A stretch of 64,000 nt of DNA from assembly GCA_039654915.1 (NCBI GenBank), contig CM077593.1, forward strand, positions 73,884,501 through 73,948,500, read 5' to 3'. This DNA is from Aquilaria yunnanensis. Lineage: Eukaryota; Streptophyta; Magnoliopsida; Malvales; Thymelaeaceae. Positions 1-12,123 of the stretch are shown here, in pieces (position 1 is the stretch's first letter; the number at the start of each line of letters is the position of its first letter). The position numbers were made by a program, and so were the translations under genes. Under the pieces are notes generated by a model, which did no database searches, was not told the DNA's origin, and saw nothing but the letters and a program-made list of their open reading frames with translations.

Positions 1-1105
1 TCATAGTTCTAGGGTGTATGCTCATCTTACTAGAGTGAACTTCCTTCAGAATTTGTTTTTTTAAACAATACCAATTAGGTAAATAAATTCTATCTTGGAA
101 GTACAACAATCTTTGTGTATAAGAGAACCTTTAGAATAACTTTGCATGCCTTTGCCCAAATATTCTAGTAAGATCTTTATCTTGTTGTTGTGCATTTAAT
201 ATTTCAGCTTTCCAGGTCGACTGAATAGTCACTACTTTTAATTGGGCTTGTTCCCATCTTAGCCACCTGTTAGCCAAACAAGTTAGGTTGTTAAGTCTAT
301 TAGGCTCTTCTTCTCCATGTTTCAAGATGCCTGTGTATTTTCTGCTTAAGGAATCAGCCACCTTATTAGCCTTGCCTTCAGTGTACTCAATGGCACAGTC
401 AAAATCTTTAAGATACTCAAGCCACCTTCTCTATCTCATATTCAACTCCTTTTGAGTAAAGAGATACTTGAGACTCTTATGATTAGTGAAGATCTGGAAT
501 TCATTACCTAGTAGGTAATGTCTCCACTGTTTCAAGGCAAAAATTACAGCTGTAAGTTCCAGATCATGTACTGGATAATTCTTCTCAAGTGGTCTTAATT
601 ACCTTGATCCATAAGCTATAGCTTGTTTATTTTGCATCAATACACATCCCAAATCCTAAAATCGATGCATTTGTAAAAACCTCAAAAGGTTTATTGGGAT
701 TAGGCAGTATTAACATAGGAGTGGAAGTGAGCTTGTATTTAAGCCCCTGAAAGCTTCTTTTACACCCCTCGGACCATTCAAAATTCTACCCCTTTCTTGT
801 TAACCTGGTTAAAGGAGCTGCCATTACAGAAAATTTTGGCACAAATCTTCTATAATAGTCAGCTAGACTTAAGAAGCTTCTTATTTCTCTGACATTCTAT
901 GATTGCTTTCACTGTAAGATAGCTTCAATTTTTGTTGGGTCTATAGCCATACCTTGACTATTGATCACATGACCTAAAAATTCAATTTGATTGGTCCAAA
1001 AATGGCATTTGCTTACTTGGCCATATAGTTGGTGTTTCTTTAACACCTCTAGCACTAATCCCAAGTGCTTCTTTACCTTTGTCCTTTCACAATCTAAGGC
1101 ATAGA
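1..1105 (-). pseudogene. Ty3 chromovirus-like pol fragment (RT C-terminus, RNase H, start of integrase)
   Basis: Reading the minus strand from about 1105 downward gives the end of a Ty3 reverse transcriptase (motif HLGLVLEVLKKHQLYG, then FLGHVIN). RNase H follows ([17 protein letters not shown], then VADSLSRK-like MADSLSRKYTG near 361). The linker ahead of the integrase zinc region comes next. The layout and motifs are those of plant Ty3 chromovirus-type elements; the exact lineage is not resolved. Several stops are present, so it is a relic. It is cut off by the window start and, near 1105, by the oppositely oriented Tat-1 element. No LTR for it is visible here. Confidence 0.85.
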
Positions 1106-1109
1106 GCTT

Positions 1110-1940
1110 ATAAGTCTACTCCTCACCACCCCATGAGGGGTGAACTACTGTGTGGCAATAGTAGATTATTTCACAAAATGAATAGAAGTGGAGCCATTGG
1201 CGTCGATATCAGCTAAGGAAATCCAAAAGTTCATTTGGAAAAGCATTATATACAAATTTGGCTATTAGAGGATATTGGTGGCTGACAACGGAACCCAATT
1301 CATCGATAAAGGATTCCAGAATTTCATCACCGACTTCGAGATCAAGATACATTTCGCTCTAGTATCACATCCCTAGAGCAATGGCCAAGTTGAAGTCTTC
1401 AACCGAACCATCAAAGATGGTATCAAAAAATGGCTACGGGAAGCCAAACAAAAATGGCTAGGAAAGCTACCTAGTGTTTTATGGAGCTACTGGACTACTC
1501 CAAGAAAGGCAACTCAAGAAACCCCGTTTTCCCTCGCCTATGGAACCGAAGCATTAATTCATGTTGAGATAGTGCATTCATCCTTAAGAGTGCAGATCTT
1601 CGGTAAAGAATCCAATGTTGAAGGCCTAAGAGCCAGACTGGATCTATTGGAGGAGCACAGAGAGTTAGTAGAACTCTAAAAAAGGGCATTCCAACAAAGA
1701 GTGGCTACCTCCGCAAATCGGAAGGTTAGGCTGAAGAGAATAAAAGTGGGGGACCTGGTGCTCCGTACTACCAAGGTCAAGCCCTGTAGGCCCACGCAAG
1801 GGGTGCTAAGGGCAAACTAGGAAGGTCTTTATGTAGTCACCTCCAAAGTAAGGCTAGGAGTCTTTAGATTGGCAGATGCCTTCGGAAATGAACTGAAAAA
1901 CACATTGCACATAGATTATCCAAAGAGGTACTTCACTTAA
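1110..1940 (+). pseudogene. Tat-1 integrase (Ty3, Tat lineage), pseudogene
   Basis: One frame runs from about 1130 to the TAA at 1938-1940 and encodes the integrase core and C-terminal part: VDYFTK at the first catalytic Asp, VADNGTQF at the second, SNGQVEVFNRTIK at the Glu region, then LPSVLWSYWTTPRKA, TPFSLAYGTEALI, and a GDLVLR DNA-binding tail. The motif set is that of the Tat/Retand lineage. Five in-frame stops interrupt it; most sit at expected Trp or Gln codons. The 5' half of the element (LTR, gag, protease, RT) is missing, cut off at the junction with the chromovirus fragment near 1105. Confidence 0.88.
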
Positions 1941-2404
1941 TTTAGCCAAAGTATAGTCCAATAGAGATAAGTGCTAAATGTGAAAAGTGTATGGAAAATA
2001 AAAAAATTTATGGGAAGCTATAGGAAGACCTTGCCCAAACTTATAAAAATGAAAAAAATTCATACTATTGCCAAAACAAGTGAAAAAGAAAAAAAAAATG
2101 GGAGAGGAAGAAAAAAGAGCTGATGCTTTAAAAAAACCCTAGCTATTTAGCCAAGCAGTGGAATTAAAAATCCCAAAAAAATATTCTAACTCTAAAAGGT
2201 ACACGAAAAGGCCAAAGGAATGACAATGCATCCCCAAAGCAAGTGGACACACTGATAAATCCTTCAAAATGCTAATGTTGAAGAGGCAAAGTACAAAAGC
2301 AATAAGCAAGAAAAGACCGAATGAACCGACAAAAAGGATAAGAGAGAAAGAAAAATAAACTAAGATTTATTATCATGAGGGAGGCTGGTCTACAGCTAAA
2401 GTAC
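1941..2404. other. Purine-rich spacer between Tat-1 integrase and antisense ORF
   Basis: This stretch has no coding signal on either strand. It is A-rich and purine-rich on the plus strand. Its position corresponds to 50886-51355 of Tat-2, between pol and the antisense gene. No site or repeat was recognised in it. Confidence 0.5.
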
Positions 2405-4910
2405 AACTAGTCCATGAGATAGTAGCATGAAAGGAAAAGAAAGATAATAATATAAAGGAGCAATGGATTCAAGGGCTCGACACCCGCATTGCCTTTAGTT
2501 TCTTCTTCCCCGTTTTCTTCCTCTTCCTCTTCGGTCCCTTTGTCGTCAAGCAGGCCATTGAGCTCCTCAAGATACTCATCTTTGGACCACGCCGATGCTT
2601 CCCCCTCAAACCTCTGGAAGGCATTTAAATAAGAAAGGTCAAGATGAGGCTGCCTCTCCAAGACTTTGTGGCGAACAAGGCAAAACCCAACCCGAAGTCC
2701 TGAGATGGCGATATTGGTGATCTTTTGTAGCTCCTCCCCCATCCCTTTCTTTTCCAGCACCAACTCCTTGATTCTTAGCTTGGCTTCATGGAGCTTCTTT
2801 CGAACGTCCTTCTTATCCTACGAGTATCACTTCACCTTCCAATCAAGATCATCATGGTTGATCTTGATGATGTCACAATCGATGGACACAAAGGAACACT
2901 AGTGGCGGAGGTCCTCAACATAAGAGTTGGCATCTTGAGAGATGGCCTTCACTTCTTCGCCAACCTGCTTCTTAAGTTCGATGAGCTCAGTGTTTAACTC
3001 GCAAAACTTAAAAGCCATGTCGGCAAGGGCCCCTCCGCCTTAGCTAGACTCTCTTCCCCCTTGTTCCAGATCTTCATCTACTTTATGATGAAATCTCTGA
3101 AGTACCCAGAGATGATGAAGAACTGCCCCCAAAAGAATGAGAAAAAAAAGGTCATCAGTGATAGAAAATCAAACAAACAAAGCTAACAGTAAAGAGAATT
3201 GGAGGCCAAAAGGACCAACCTTAGTGGAGTAGTCTATCAGTGCCACGATATTATGCCCTTCATTCGAGAGGTTTTTTTTAATCTCCTGGAATGTAGCGTT
3301 GGTGGTTACCCCTAGTAAAATTGTGGAATATCCTCCTGAATACATCTTGATCGAAGAGGGACATATCCTCAGTCACATCCCAAATAGGCAACCTTGGGAC
3401 AGCCCCCTTCGGCAGACACACATTCCTTGTGGCACTGTGGACCTCATGCTCTACCATCCACTCAGGTGCCAAAGTCTCCCCTAGACGGTCATGATGAAGT
3501 TCATTTATTACATCAATTCCCAACCAATATTTGATCTAGTCATAAGTTGAAAAGTAACTGAAAAATATGGAAGTTGAAGTGACTGAACCATGTGGAGAAA
3601 CCTCGACTTACTTGGAAGTGCCGTTACTGTCTGAAATCCAGACAGCATCTTCAACCACCACCTTTAGTGCCTTGGCTTTCTTCTTCTTTCTCTACTTCTT
3701 GGCTGCTTGAGCAGTCAAGGCTTCTTCGATCACTGATCATAATAGAGTTATGGCCGCCCGTGGACTTGGTGGGCGAGTAGAAATCTCTTTTCTAAGCTTC
3801 TCTACATCAGCCACCTTTAAGTCCTTTAGAGGAAGGATCTTAGTGTCCAAAATAGCCCTTCACTTGGGAACAACTTCTATGGCAGGAACATCAGTTGTTG
3901 AAGACACAGCACGAGCCTTCTTTGGAAGGGAACAGCCTAAAGCCTTCCTTCTAGACTTTCATTTAGTCACTTTCTTGTCATCGTCCTTCTATGCCTTGGC
4001 AAAGAACACCTTCCGATAGAATTGAGCACTGCAATCGTCACCCATCTTTGGAAAAAAGAAGGCATCAGTATAAGTCACTGAAGAAGATAAGCCAAATTAA
4101 GAACAAAACTTATGAGAAACAAAGGCAGAATGAGAAAGATCCCCTTGAAGCAATTGGACTAAGATAGGAACCTTTAAGGGATCTTCAGCAATGGGCTTTG
4201 ACTTCGCCGAATGAGAGGGGTAGATGTGTATAACATGCAAAACATTGGCCGACATCAAGTCCCACTTAATGGGAAATGGGAAAGGACCAACTCCCTCAGA
4301 CAAGTCCTCCCAGTCTACCACTGCCTGAATTCAAGCATTAAAATCATCAAAATACTTTTTCAACTCCTTGCCTAAAAGCATGGAAGGGTCATCCACATCC
4401 ACCTCCAAACTTCCAGAATCATTGGCCAACATCAAGTACTACTTCTACCAGTTGTGCCAGCCGTCACGGGTGCCGAACACGAAAGAGTACTTCTTGCTTC
4501 CAGAACATCGTGGAAGCATAAAGTAGAAATACCCCTTCGGTGCAATAAGCAGCTTGTAGTACTACAATAAGATTACAAAATAGGGCGCAAGCCCAAAGAT
4601 GCTACTCATGCATAAGTATGTGTTAAAGTGAGCATATGAGTTCGGAGGAAGCTGGTTGCCTGCGATCCCATAGAACTCACAAAAGCCCTACACCACAAGA
4701 TGAGCAGGATACTGAAGCCCGACCTTTAATTGGGTCTTGAAGACAATAATCTTGCCCTCACATTTATCCTTTATTCAGCACCTGGACAACGACATTGGCA
4801 GGAAGATAGTACTTCTTCTTCCATTTTGCAACCTTCTACGACATTGTGCAACTAGGATAAGCTTCTAAAGACTCCCAGTTGGCCCTACAAGTGATGGATG
4901 CCTCGGCCAT
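2405..4910 (-). pseudogene. Antisense ORF of Tat-1, decayed
   Basis: A long minus-strand coding remnant begins with MAEASITCRANWESLEA at 4910. Recognisable blocks follow: KWKKKYYLP; a YYKL...GYFYFMLPR...SGSKKYSFVFGT block near 4575-4450; a VVDWEDLSEG segment near 4320; and a C-terminal part (2763-2407) containing HLDLSYLNAF and an acidic run of Glu. Tat-2 carries the same blocks in the same order at 54054-51356, so this is an element-borne gene rather than chance. Antisense ORFs between pol and the 3' LTR are known in some Tat-lineage elements such as Grande. The function is unknown. Stops and frameshifts make this copy non-functional. Confidence 0.75.
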
Positions 4911-5072
4911 TGATTTACTTCGGTAGAGGAGAAAAGAAAGGATCAGAAACAAGGCCTACCTAAGACTGGAAAACTTCATCGAAAGATTGCCGGAAAACTA
5001 GGAGCACTCGAGAGCAGGAAAGCAAGTGTGAGCAGAAAGCAAATGATGGATTTCCTGCTGGAGGGAAGAGGT

Positions 5073-5080
5073 TATTTATA
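5073..5080 (-). promoter_or_regulatory. TATA box of the Tat-1 antisense gene
   Basis: On the minus strand this reads GGCTATAAATAACC. It lies about 165 bp upstream of the antisense start at 4910. Tat-2 has a similarly placed element (GGCTATATAAACC, 54139-54146) upstream of its antisense start, and Tat-3 has one at 6276-6283. Recurrence in three copies supports a real antisense promoter; transcription itself is inferred. Confidence 0.5.
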
Positions 5081-5454
5081 GCCTCCAAAGAAGTGCAATC
5101 AAGTATTGCATTGAATGTAGATGTGAAAAGATGAAAATGTAACTCTGCTTACTCCAGGCACGCTCTACTCACTGCACCAATTGCTAAATGACAAATGTGC
5201 CTAAAAACCTAGAATCGAGGTAATGATTTATGAAATGACATAAAGCTGCCTGCTCAAGAACCAACATTGAAAAAATGTAACTCGTGCCAGTAAGATGAAA
5301 TGATGTAACATATTTCTAGTAGAAATAATCATTGCCTTGGGGAAGCCCAAGTGATGCATCAGTAAGAAAAAGGAATATACCGAAGCAGGTGAGACTAAGG
5401 TAACACGTAGCAGATGGAGTAAAGCATCCGTCGGCAATTTTGGTAAAAAGCATA

Positions 5455-6019
5455 TGATGGCCACAGGCCATAAGGCCTTAAGGTTCGCTCGAGGTTCGTC
5501 TAGGGCTTAAATACTACGACCACACACCTCGACCTATGGTCAACCTATAGTTTGGCCTAAAGCCATTTGACCGAGGGACAAATCACCTACCTCAGCACCG
5601 ACGTACCCTAATATAGAAAAATATCATTATAAAGCTACTCCTAGGTGCGTTCGAAATGCTCACCAATGTCTGTGTCAAAATAGCTGGTTACAGAGATAGG
5701 TGGAATGATATAGACCACTATCCCCCGATCTTGCTGAACACGTGTAGGGCTGATCTAAGAGCTTCACCCCTAGGAGCCAGTATATAAGGAACCACTCCCA
5801 AGTATGTTAGGGAGGCTATTCAGTTGAGCTTACTAAATATTCCTAGCTATATTGTTTTTTTACTTGGGTGTCAGAAAGTCCCCCAACCCCAAAAAACACC
5901 TCCGAGGATTCCCTTTGCCTCCTTTTTCTTGTGTCTTTCAGGGGTCATAATTGACCGGAGTACATCGATTAATAGAAGTCGATGTAGAGCTTAGACGACC
6001 GAGTTCCCGTTGGACACCA
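5455..6019 (+). repeat. 3' LTR of Tat-1
   Basis: The repeat starts TGATGGCCACAGGCC, similar in design to the Tat-2 LTR start TGATAGCCGAAAGGC, with a short inverted GGCC/GGCT motif right at the edge. It contains a plus-strand TATA box (GTATATAAGGAAC near 5781). Downstream, ACTTGGGTGTCAGAAAGTCCC matches the Tat-2 LTR segment ACTTGGGCGTCAGAGATCCC. The right edge is approximate because the 5' LTR is absent from the window; about 6019 is my estimate. Confidence 0.6.
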
Positions 6020-6751
6020 AACCAAAAGCAAAGAGTTTAAAGACCGTCATCGAGGAAGGCAATTGACAAACATGGGGCATAAGAAAATGAAAAAAAAATG
6101 CAAAAAACAAAACCTAAAAGTAAAATTAAGAAAGGAAAGTAATAAATCCCCTCATTTACTTGATTTTTTTATGAAAAAAAAAACAAGGAAAGTGCTGATG
6201 ATTGCCAAAAAAAAGTAAAGAAAAAACATAGTAAAAAGCAAAATAGACGGTAAAATGGGAGGGTAAGACCCTAACCTTTTATAGAGAAGTACAAGACCCT
6301 TCGTTTGCCTACCATAAAAATCACAATCATTATGACTCTTTTGATGGATAAATAAATTTAAGCCCTGTGGCACTAAAGAACTGCCAATGTTATCCACCTA
6401 GCCACATCCCTAATAGTGCATTAATTAGGCATCATTCACCTCCTCAATGAGCGTCAAACCAGGCATGTGCCCGTCTCCAGATAAACCACTCCAAAAAATC
6501 CCTAAAAGGATGATCTTCATCTTCACCTCTGTGATGATGTCATTTTATTGACCAGATAATGAGGCGTCACTCTAGTAACTGAGGTGTTACCTAAATAAGC
6601 ACTGTAGCAACTAGAAGGTATTGCTCTTCCCCTAAATGATGTTACTCCCTTCATTGATAGACAACGATTCAAAGGATAAAGCTACATAATGATAATCAGC
6701 CAACAAAAAATGTAGGACCTAAACCCACATTTTATAATAAGAGGGGCTTAT
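6020..6751 (+). mobile_element. Tat-3: 3' internal fragment of another Tat-like element
   Basis: There is no coding sequence, but the stretch resembles the region between antisense ORF and 3' LTR of Tat-1 and Tat-2. It includes a minus-strand TATA box (CTCTATAAAAGG at 6276-6283) and ends in a purine tract (AATAAGAGGGG, 6737-6746), as expected for a polypurine tract before an LTR. The antisense ORF itself appears deleted. The assignment is by analogy of layout, not by protein similarity. Confidence 0.4.
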
Positions 6752-7137
6752 TGATATCGTATGGACCCTTAGATTGGCCTAAAAGGTTTAAACCGTGGCT
6801 ATATAAAGGTGCTCAAACTTGAACAGCACAATAGGCCTACTATGGGCTTAAGAAGGAAAATAGCGATCAAGAAAGCAGCTAAATCCCCCTATTTTAGGAT
6901 TTGTTATCTACATGATATTCCCATGATCCTCCACCAACCACTATAAAAGAGGAACCCATTGGTAATCCCAAGATACACGATATCAATTATACTTTCTACT
7001 TTGCTACTTCACTCTTTATACGAAGATACTAACTTGACCATTAAAGGATTTCCCCTGAGCACACATCCCATGCCTCTAACAACATCTTAAAGTGTAGGTT
7101 TTTTTATCCACTTCATCCCAGCATCAAGACCGGATCA
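6752..7137 (+). repeat. Probable 3' LTR of Tat-3
   Basis: It starts TGATATCGTATGG directly after the purine tract. It carries a TATA-like ACTATAAAAGAGG near 6941 and ends near CCGGATCA, followed by sequence that is not a primer-binding site, so a 3' rather than 5' LTR is likely. Both ends are approximate and no target duplication was found. Confidence 0.4.
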
Positions 7138-8757
7138 CCCAATTTGGTTGATAGTACTTTAGCTACAAGGGAGGTTTCTGGTGATAGTAACGATAATGGT
7201 ATGGGTGGAGAAGAAATTGTAGAATTAAGGCATATTCGGTACTTAGATCATGGTTTAAATTTTGCATTTGTAGCTATAAATCTAGTAATGTTGAATCCAT
7301 CGATGAATGAATTGTGGAAATTAGAGGTAGCTCAAGTAATGGGGTAAGGCTCCTTTGCTACATTAGTCAAGGTTAGCAAGACCTATTTGCATGGAGATTC
7401 TAAATGATTTTGTCTTTTTGTCCCATAAACATTTCTCTTATCTTAATAGGATTCTCAATTCAAAATAAAGTACAAGATGAACAAATGATAGAAAAAAGTC
7501 TTTTAATTATAACAACATGAACCTTAAATAAGTATCCAACTAACGTAGAAATTAATATTATCAAATTCCACCACGCTTGTCCTTACGCAAACCAACTTGA
7601 GGCAAATAACTCAATCAAAAAAGTAGATGGGGAAAATTTTGCAAGTGCACAGGATAGTTGCATGGCAAATTTTAAATTCAAAGAAAAACAAGGCATTGAT
7701 CCTCAACAACAAAAATTCAATTGTTTATGAAAATATATTTAAAGAGTTAAAAGTAACAATAAATCAAAAGTAAATAAAACTAAACTAAATTAAAGGAAAA
7801 TAAACATGAACTAGAAAGAAATAGATATGAGATAACTAAAGTTTGGACTCACCTAGTTAACGGTCTTCCAACTAATTTTTTAGGTTAATTTGTAATTGTC
7901 AAAAAAACATTTCAATTAATACAATTTTCTCTCAAGTACCAGCAACATGATCAATTAAACTATTATTATCACTAAATATCTTAGTGAATTAATCAAATTC
8001 ATTAAATTCAAATTCTCAAAATAATAAATCATAAGGCATATGAATTTTTCCTATGCCCAAAATGATGGACAAGAAACACCAAGTATAAAATTATAAGTTT
8101 TCAATAATTTAAACAAAACTAGATTCTGTTCTTGCTCTGCCACATGCATTTTAGTAGCAAGTGTTTGGGGTATTATTTATCATAAAACAGTTTCACAATG
8201 TAGAAACATACATAATATATAAACATGAATACAGTATAAGCAAAGAAGTCTAAAGATGCAACCAGTTGAACCGTACATGCATTTTAGTCTAGTTTCTACT
8301 ATTGTGCTCTTGCCTTCGTCATTTAGTTAAAGGATCATCGAAGTCTCTATTAAGGAGAATAGCGTATGTTAGGACTGCAAATTAGGTTAATGAATAGTTA
8401 GTTATAAAGTTTGTAGCTACATTGTATACTTGTTTGTGTGTGTACATAGCAAATAAGGAAAGACTAAGAAATTTCTATGTGAATTTATCTAACAAGTAAT
8501 TAGTTATTTAATTTATAAATATATGCACAGAGAAGAAAATGGTTCAAATAATGGGCATGCTAACCAACAAATTTTTTCCATTTTTCTATACTAATATAAA
8601 ACTCTTTTAAGAAAAATATTTAATATTATTTTTTAAGTATTTTTTGTTATTTGTTTAGACTGAAATACCTATTTTGTGTGATCATGCAAAATTATTTCTT
8701 AGTTGTTATATCTATCAAAATATTTACACCTATTTGGTACCTTCATTTAAGATATTA
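7138..8757. other. Unassigned AT-rich DNA
   Basis: No element or gene was recognised. A 67-codon ORF at 7144-7347 (plus) matches nothing I know and is likely chance or a worn fragment. The segment around 7633-7720 resembles short sequences seen near worn LTR elements but could not be assigned. The last nine bases (8749-8757) are the left target duplication of the Mutator-like element. Confidence 0.5.
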
Positions 8758-10082
8758 GGGTAAAATCCACCGGGGGTCACCTAGTTTATTTTTTTGTCCT
8801 AAACGGGTACCTTAGCTTTAAATTGTCCTAGCAATGTACCTTACCTCTTATCGCGTGTCCTGTCTAACTACTTTCTGTTAATTTTAGAGTTATGTCTAAC
8901 GAAAATTGCTTATGTGGCATTAAAAACATTCAAATAAACCATAAAATAACACTTATGGTCCTTTAATTTTTTTTTATCAACAATTCTAAACCTTAACATT
9001 CCAAATCTAACCCTTTATCACCGCCGCTCGCTTCTCACTCATCAATGCCACCGCCACCGCCACCGCTGCCTCTTTTTATATTCCATTCGAGATGTCTTCC
9101 TTCAAGCCAACCATCTCCGCCTACCTGCCACTGACCATGATCATTCTCCTGATAGAATCGACAGCTGGGAAGCTCCGTCCTTCCAATCACGCCTTGGAGT
9201 ATCAGAGCCAGCCACCAACGACGACGCAGGTGTCATCGAAGATGAGATCCTTCTTCAGATCAACCTCATCGTCTTCCTTGAGCAACGCATTGCCAAAAGC
9301 AGTGAATTCAACCGACACGTCGGGGTCGCCCGGCTGAAGTGATCGCCGCTAGAACCCGAATATCTTGCTCATCTTGCTCCGGCTGCCGACAGGTCTTCAG
9401 CTTCCTCATCTTGCTTAAAGGCTGCCGACAACACCGAGAACCCGAATATCTTGCTGCTGCGCTTGGATTCATCATCAAAGCGCTAATTCGGCGAATCGTT
9501 GAGATCCCACATTATTTTCGTCCAGGAAAAAAAATCTTCTGGGTCTTCGTGTTGTTTCAATTTTGGGGTTATTTTGGGCACATTCCGGTCTTCGATCTAG
9601 GGGATTTGGGTTGTTTTACAGGTGGCAGTGTTGAAGAATCACAGCTCGGCGGAAGTGAGAGATAATCGGAGACTTCAAAACCTTTTTCGGAGATGGCCGA
9701 GTGGTTAGCTGGAGGGCGGTCGGCTTCTGGGCTGGTGGCTGGAGGGCAGCTGTCGGCGGTGGCAGCTGGTTGGCAGCTTTTGAGGTGGCAGCAATAGAGA
9801 TGGAAGATTAGGGTTTTCGGGTAGAATTGATTTGATTAAAAGTTTAAGGGTTAAAATTAGTGATTGAAATAGTTTAAGGACTATAGTTGATATTTTAAAT
9901 TTATTTTAGGGTTATTTAATGCCACATCAGCATTTTCCATTTAATTTAACAGAGAAATTGACGGAAAGTAGTTGAACGTTACACGCAATAGGAGAAAATG
10001 TACCTCGCTAGGACAATTCAAAGTTAAGGTACCCGTTTAAGACAAAAAAATAAGTTAGGTGACCTATGGTGGATTTTACCCT
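8758..10082. mobile_element. Non-autonomous Mutator-like element with long TIRs (Pack-MULE type)
   Basis: Long terminal inverted repeats of roughly 170-200 bp bound the element. The left end reads GGGTAAAATCCACC...GGTCACCTA and the right end is its reverse complement. The match continues through TTGTCCTAAACGGGTACCTTA and AATTGTCCTAGC. It is flanked by a direct repeat AAGATATTA (8749-8757 and 10083-10091), nine bases if one terminal base is assigned to the flank and eight otherwise. Nine-base duplications and long TIRs are typical of Mutator-like elements. There is no transposase inside. The interior (about 9015-9800) is much more GC-rich than the surroundings and looks like captured gene sequence. 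Confidence 0.8.
9092..9337 (+). pseudogene. Captured gene fragment inside the Mutator-like element
   Basis: This 81-codon ORF begins MSSFKPTISAYLPLTMIILL, a plausible signal peptide with a hydrophobic stretch at about residues 10-23. Then come GKLRPSNHALEYQ and a serine-rich SFFRSTSSSSLSNALPKAVN segment. The composition and layout are those of a small secreted plant protein, and I have an impression of plant hypothetical proteins with a GKLRPS(D/N)H-like motif, but I cannot name the family. The GC-rich triplet-like CCGCCAC upstream (9045-9070) fits a 5' UTR. It could be a real expressed ORF or only transported exon sequence. Confidence 0.45.
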
Positions 10083-10091
10083 AAGATATTA

Positions 10092-10730
10092 TAAGACAGA
10101 AGTAAAGTTGCCTAGTAAGTTTATTATTTATTTTAAAGGTATATGTAAATATAAAACAAATGATTTTAACCAAAAACATTCTCATTGGGAAAACCTTTTT
10201 TATACTAATATAAATCCTATTATTAAAAAAGTAACCATAAGTAATATGATTATTAAAGAGTAGTACTAACCTATATTTTAAACTATTTTTATGTTAATTT
10301 TTTAAGCTAAAATATTTTTTTGTTGCGTAATAACATATTAAGCTGTTTTTATTCTTCTAGATTTATCATATCTATGTAAACATGATTAATAAATTTTTCC
10401 AAATATTATATATTTTTTCTCAAATTCAATTAAATTATCAATCAAATTAAAGTTATCAAAATATTTTAATTTCTAAAATAATTTGATTGCAAATATTATA
10501 TCATAATACAAACATACATGAAGTAGTTCAATAAATAATTATTAATATTAATAAGTTAATCAAACAACAAAAGATTATTGTAATTAAAATATTTCTTTTT
10601 AAACAACATCATTACATGACATTTATTTAAATTACGATATTGTTGCTAGATAAATAAAAATTAGAAAATGTAAATACATTTAACGAAAAATTGACCAGCA
10701 ACATATATGCTGAAATGATTTCTTTTAGTA
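10092..10730. other. AT-rich DNA, probably decayed Helitron tail
   Basis: Very AT-rich, without coding potential apart from random short ORFs. The last 40 or so bases (about 10692-10730), read on the minus strand, continue the Helitron Rep frame found beyond Copia-2 (DITKRNHF). Part of this stretch may therefore be Helitron; the rest is unassigned. Confidence 0.4.
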
Positions 10731-10735
10731 ATATC

Positions 10736-12123
10736 TATAGTCGGGAGCCAAACAAACCCTCCAGGATCCAAGTGAAATGAAGTAAATCAGGTCTTCGAAA
10801 TTTTTATTCCTAGTACACTAGGATCTTTCACTCAACAATTAAGTCAAATCACAAACTTGAATAGTTGATATATTCAAGCTCTTTATAGTATCCACATGAA
10901 CCATTCGAATCACCACACCTTCACCACGTTTCAACAGCGACATTTGTCTTAGACCCGCAGTGCTAGCTTGCATCGTCCAAAGAAAGACAAGAGGAAAGTG
11001 TGGCTGGAACTTTTCAAAACCCTTCTGATTTCATCCTTTTGGTGGCTAGGGCAAGGGCTACGAAAATTCTAACTAGATGATGTATATATAGTGAGGTTTA
11101 ACTCCCAAGTGTAATAGGTTTCATAACGTAATTAAATTAGGCCTAATTTTGGGGTTCATAATGGCTTAACCTTTGGGCCAATTCTTAATCCAAAATTATC
11201 ATGAAACCAAAACTCAAACAATTTGGCCCTTGTTCTCAAATAATCCAATTGGCTCATGTGTGCAACTCAATAGGCTCCCATCGCATTGGCAATGATCACA
11301 AATCACATTTATGATCATAAACAATGAGTGATATCTAACAACACATCATTGTTACCTAAATGACAAGATAGTCGATGACTCGCTTAAACCTCTATGATCA
11401 TTGTTCGTATATGTCGTTGTCCCTTTGTCCAAGATATCAAGATCGAGCACGAGACATATAATGTGTCATTCTCATACAACCCAATCTAAGGTTTTCTATT
11501 ACGAAGTAAACTGACTAAAACTGATGACATTAATATCCCATACCAACACATCCGAGCATGGTCATGCAATTCCTCAGTCTCACTCAATTAAGAGGCCTAA
11601 AGATATCACTCTCATTACATAGGAGAGACAAATCTCATCTTCATCATACAAAACCCTCCGTATGATATGTGACATAACCCAATGACCACCTTCATGTTCC
11701 CTCAGTTATGAGCAACAAAAGGAAATATCAAAGTATGTGACTTACATGTAAGGAACCTTAAGGACTACATATACCATGATCACTATGAGCATCACTTATG
11801 ACACTTATAACAATCCATGTAGCATTCTCATGGTAGGTCGGTCCAGTACACAAGTTCTCCAACTTGTGCCAATATGTAGACTACATATTTCATATTAGTC
11901 CACACATGCTAGTGTTTATGTACTATTGCAACTCACTCTATAATAATGCTAGACCAGTGACATTTAAGAATATTATTATTCTAGGGCTATAATTATGTTT
12001 GATTATGTCATACAGAAATAAAACAACAAACATAATTACTGAATTAATGGCTCAATAAAATATCATAACTAAATGTGCAAAATACAATCATCTCATGATT
12101 GACTTTTGGGCACAATACTAACA
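10736..12123 (-). repeat. 3' LTR of Copia-2
   Basis: On the minus strand the LTR starts TGTTAGTATTGTGCCCAAAA at 12123, as in Copia-1, and ends at 10736. The terminal dinucleotide has decayed (TA instead of TG on the plus strand). The adjacent 12124-12133 (ATCTCCTACT) is the reverse complement of the polypurine tract AGTAGGAGAT. Confidence 0.9.

Noticed and set aside
8368..8570. TGTTAGGACTGC... considered as a short LTR or TRIM
   Set aside because: No matching second end, primer-binding site or target duplication was found.
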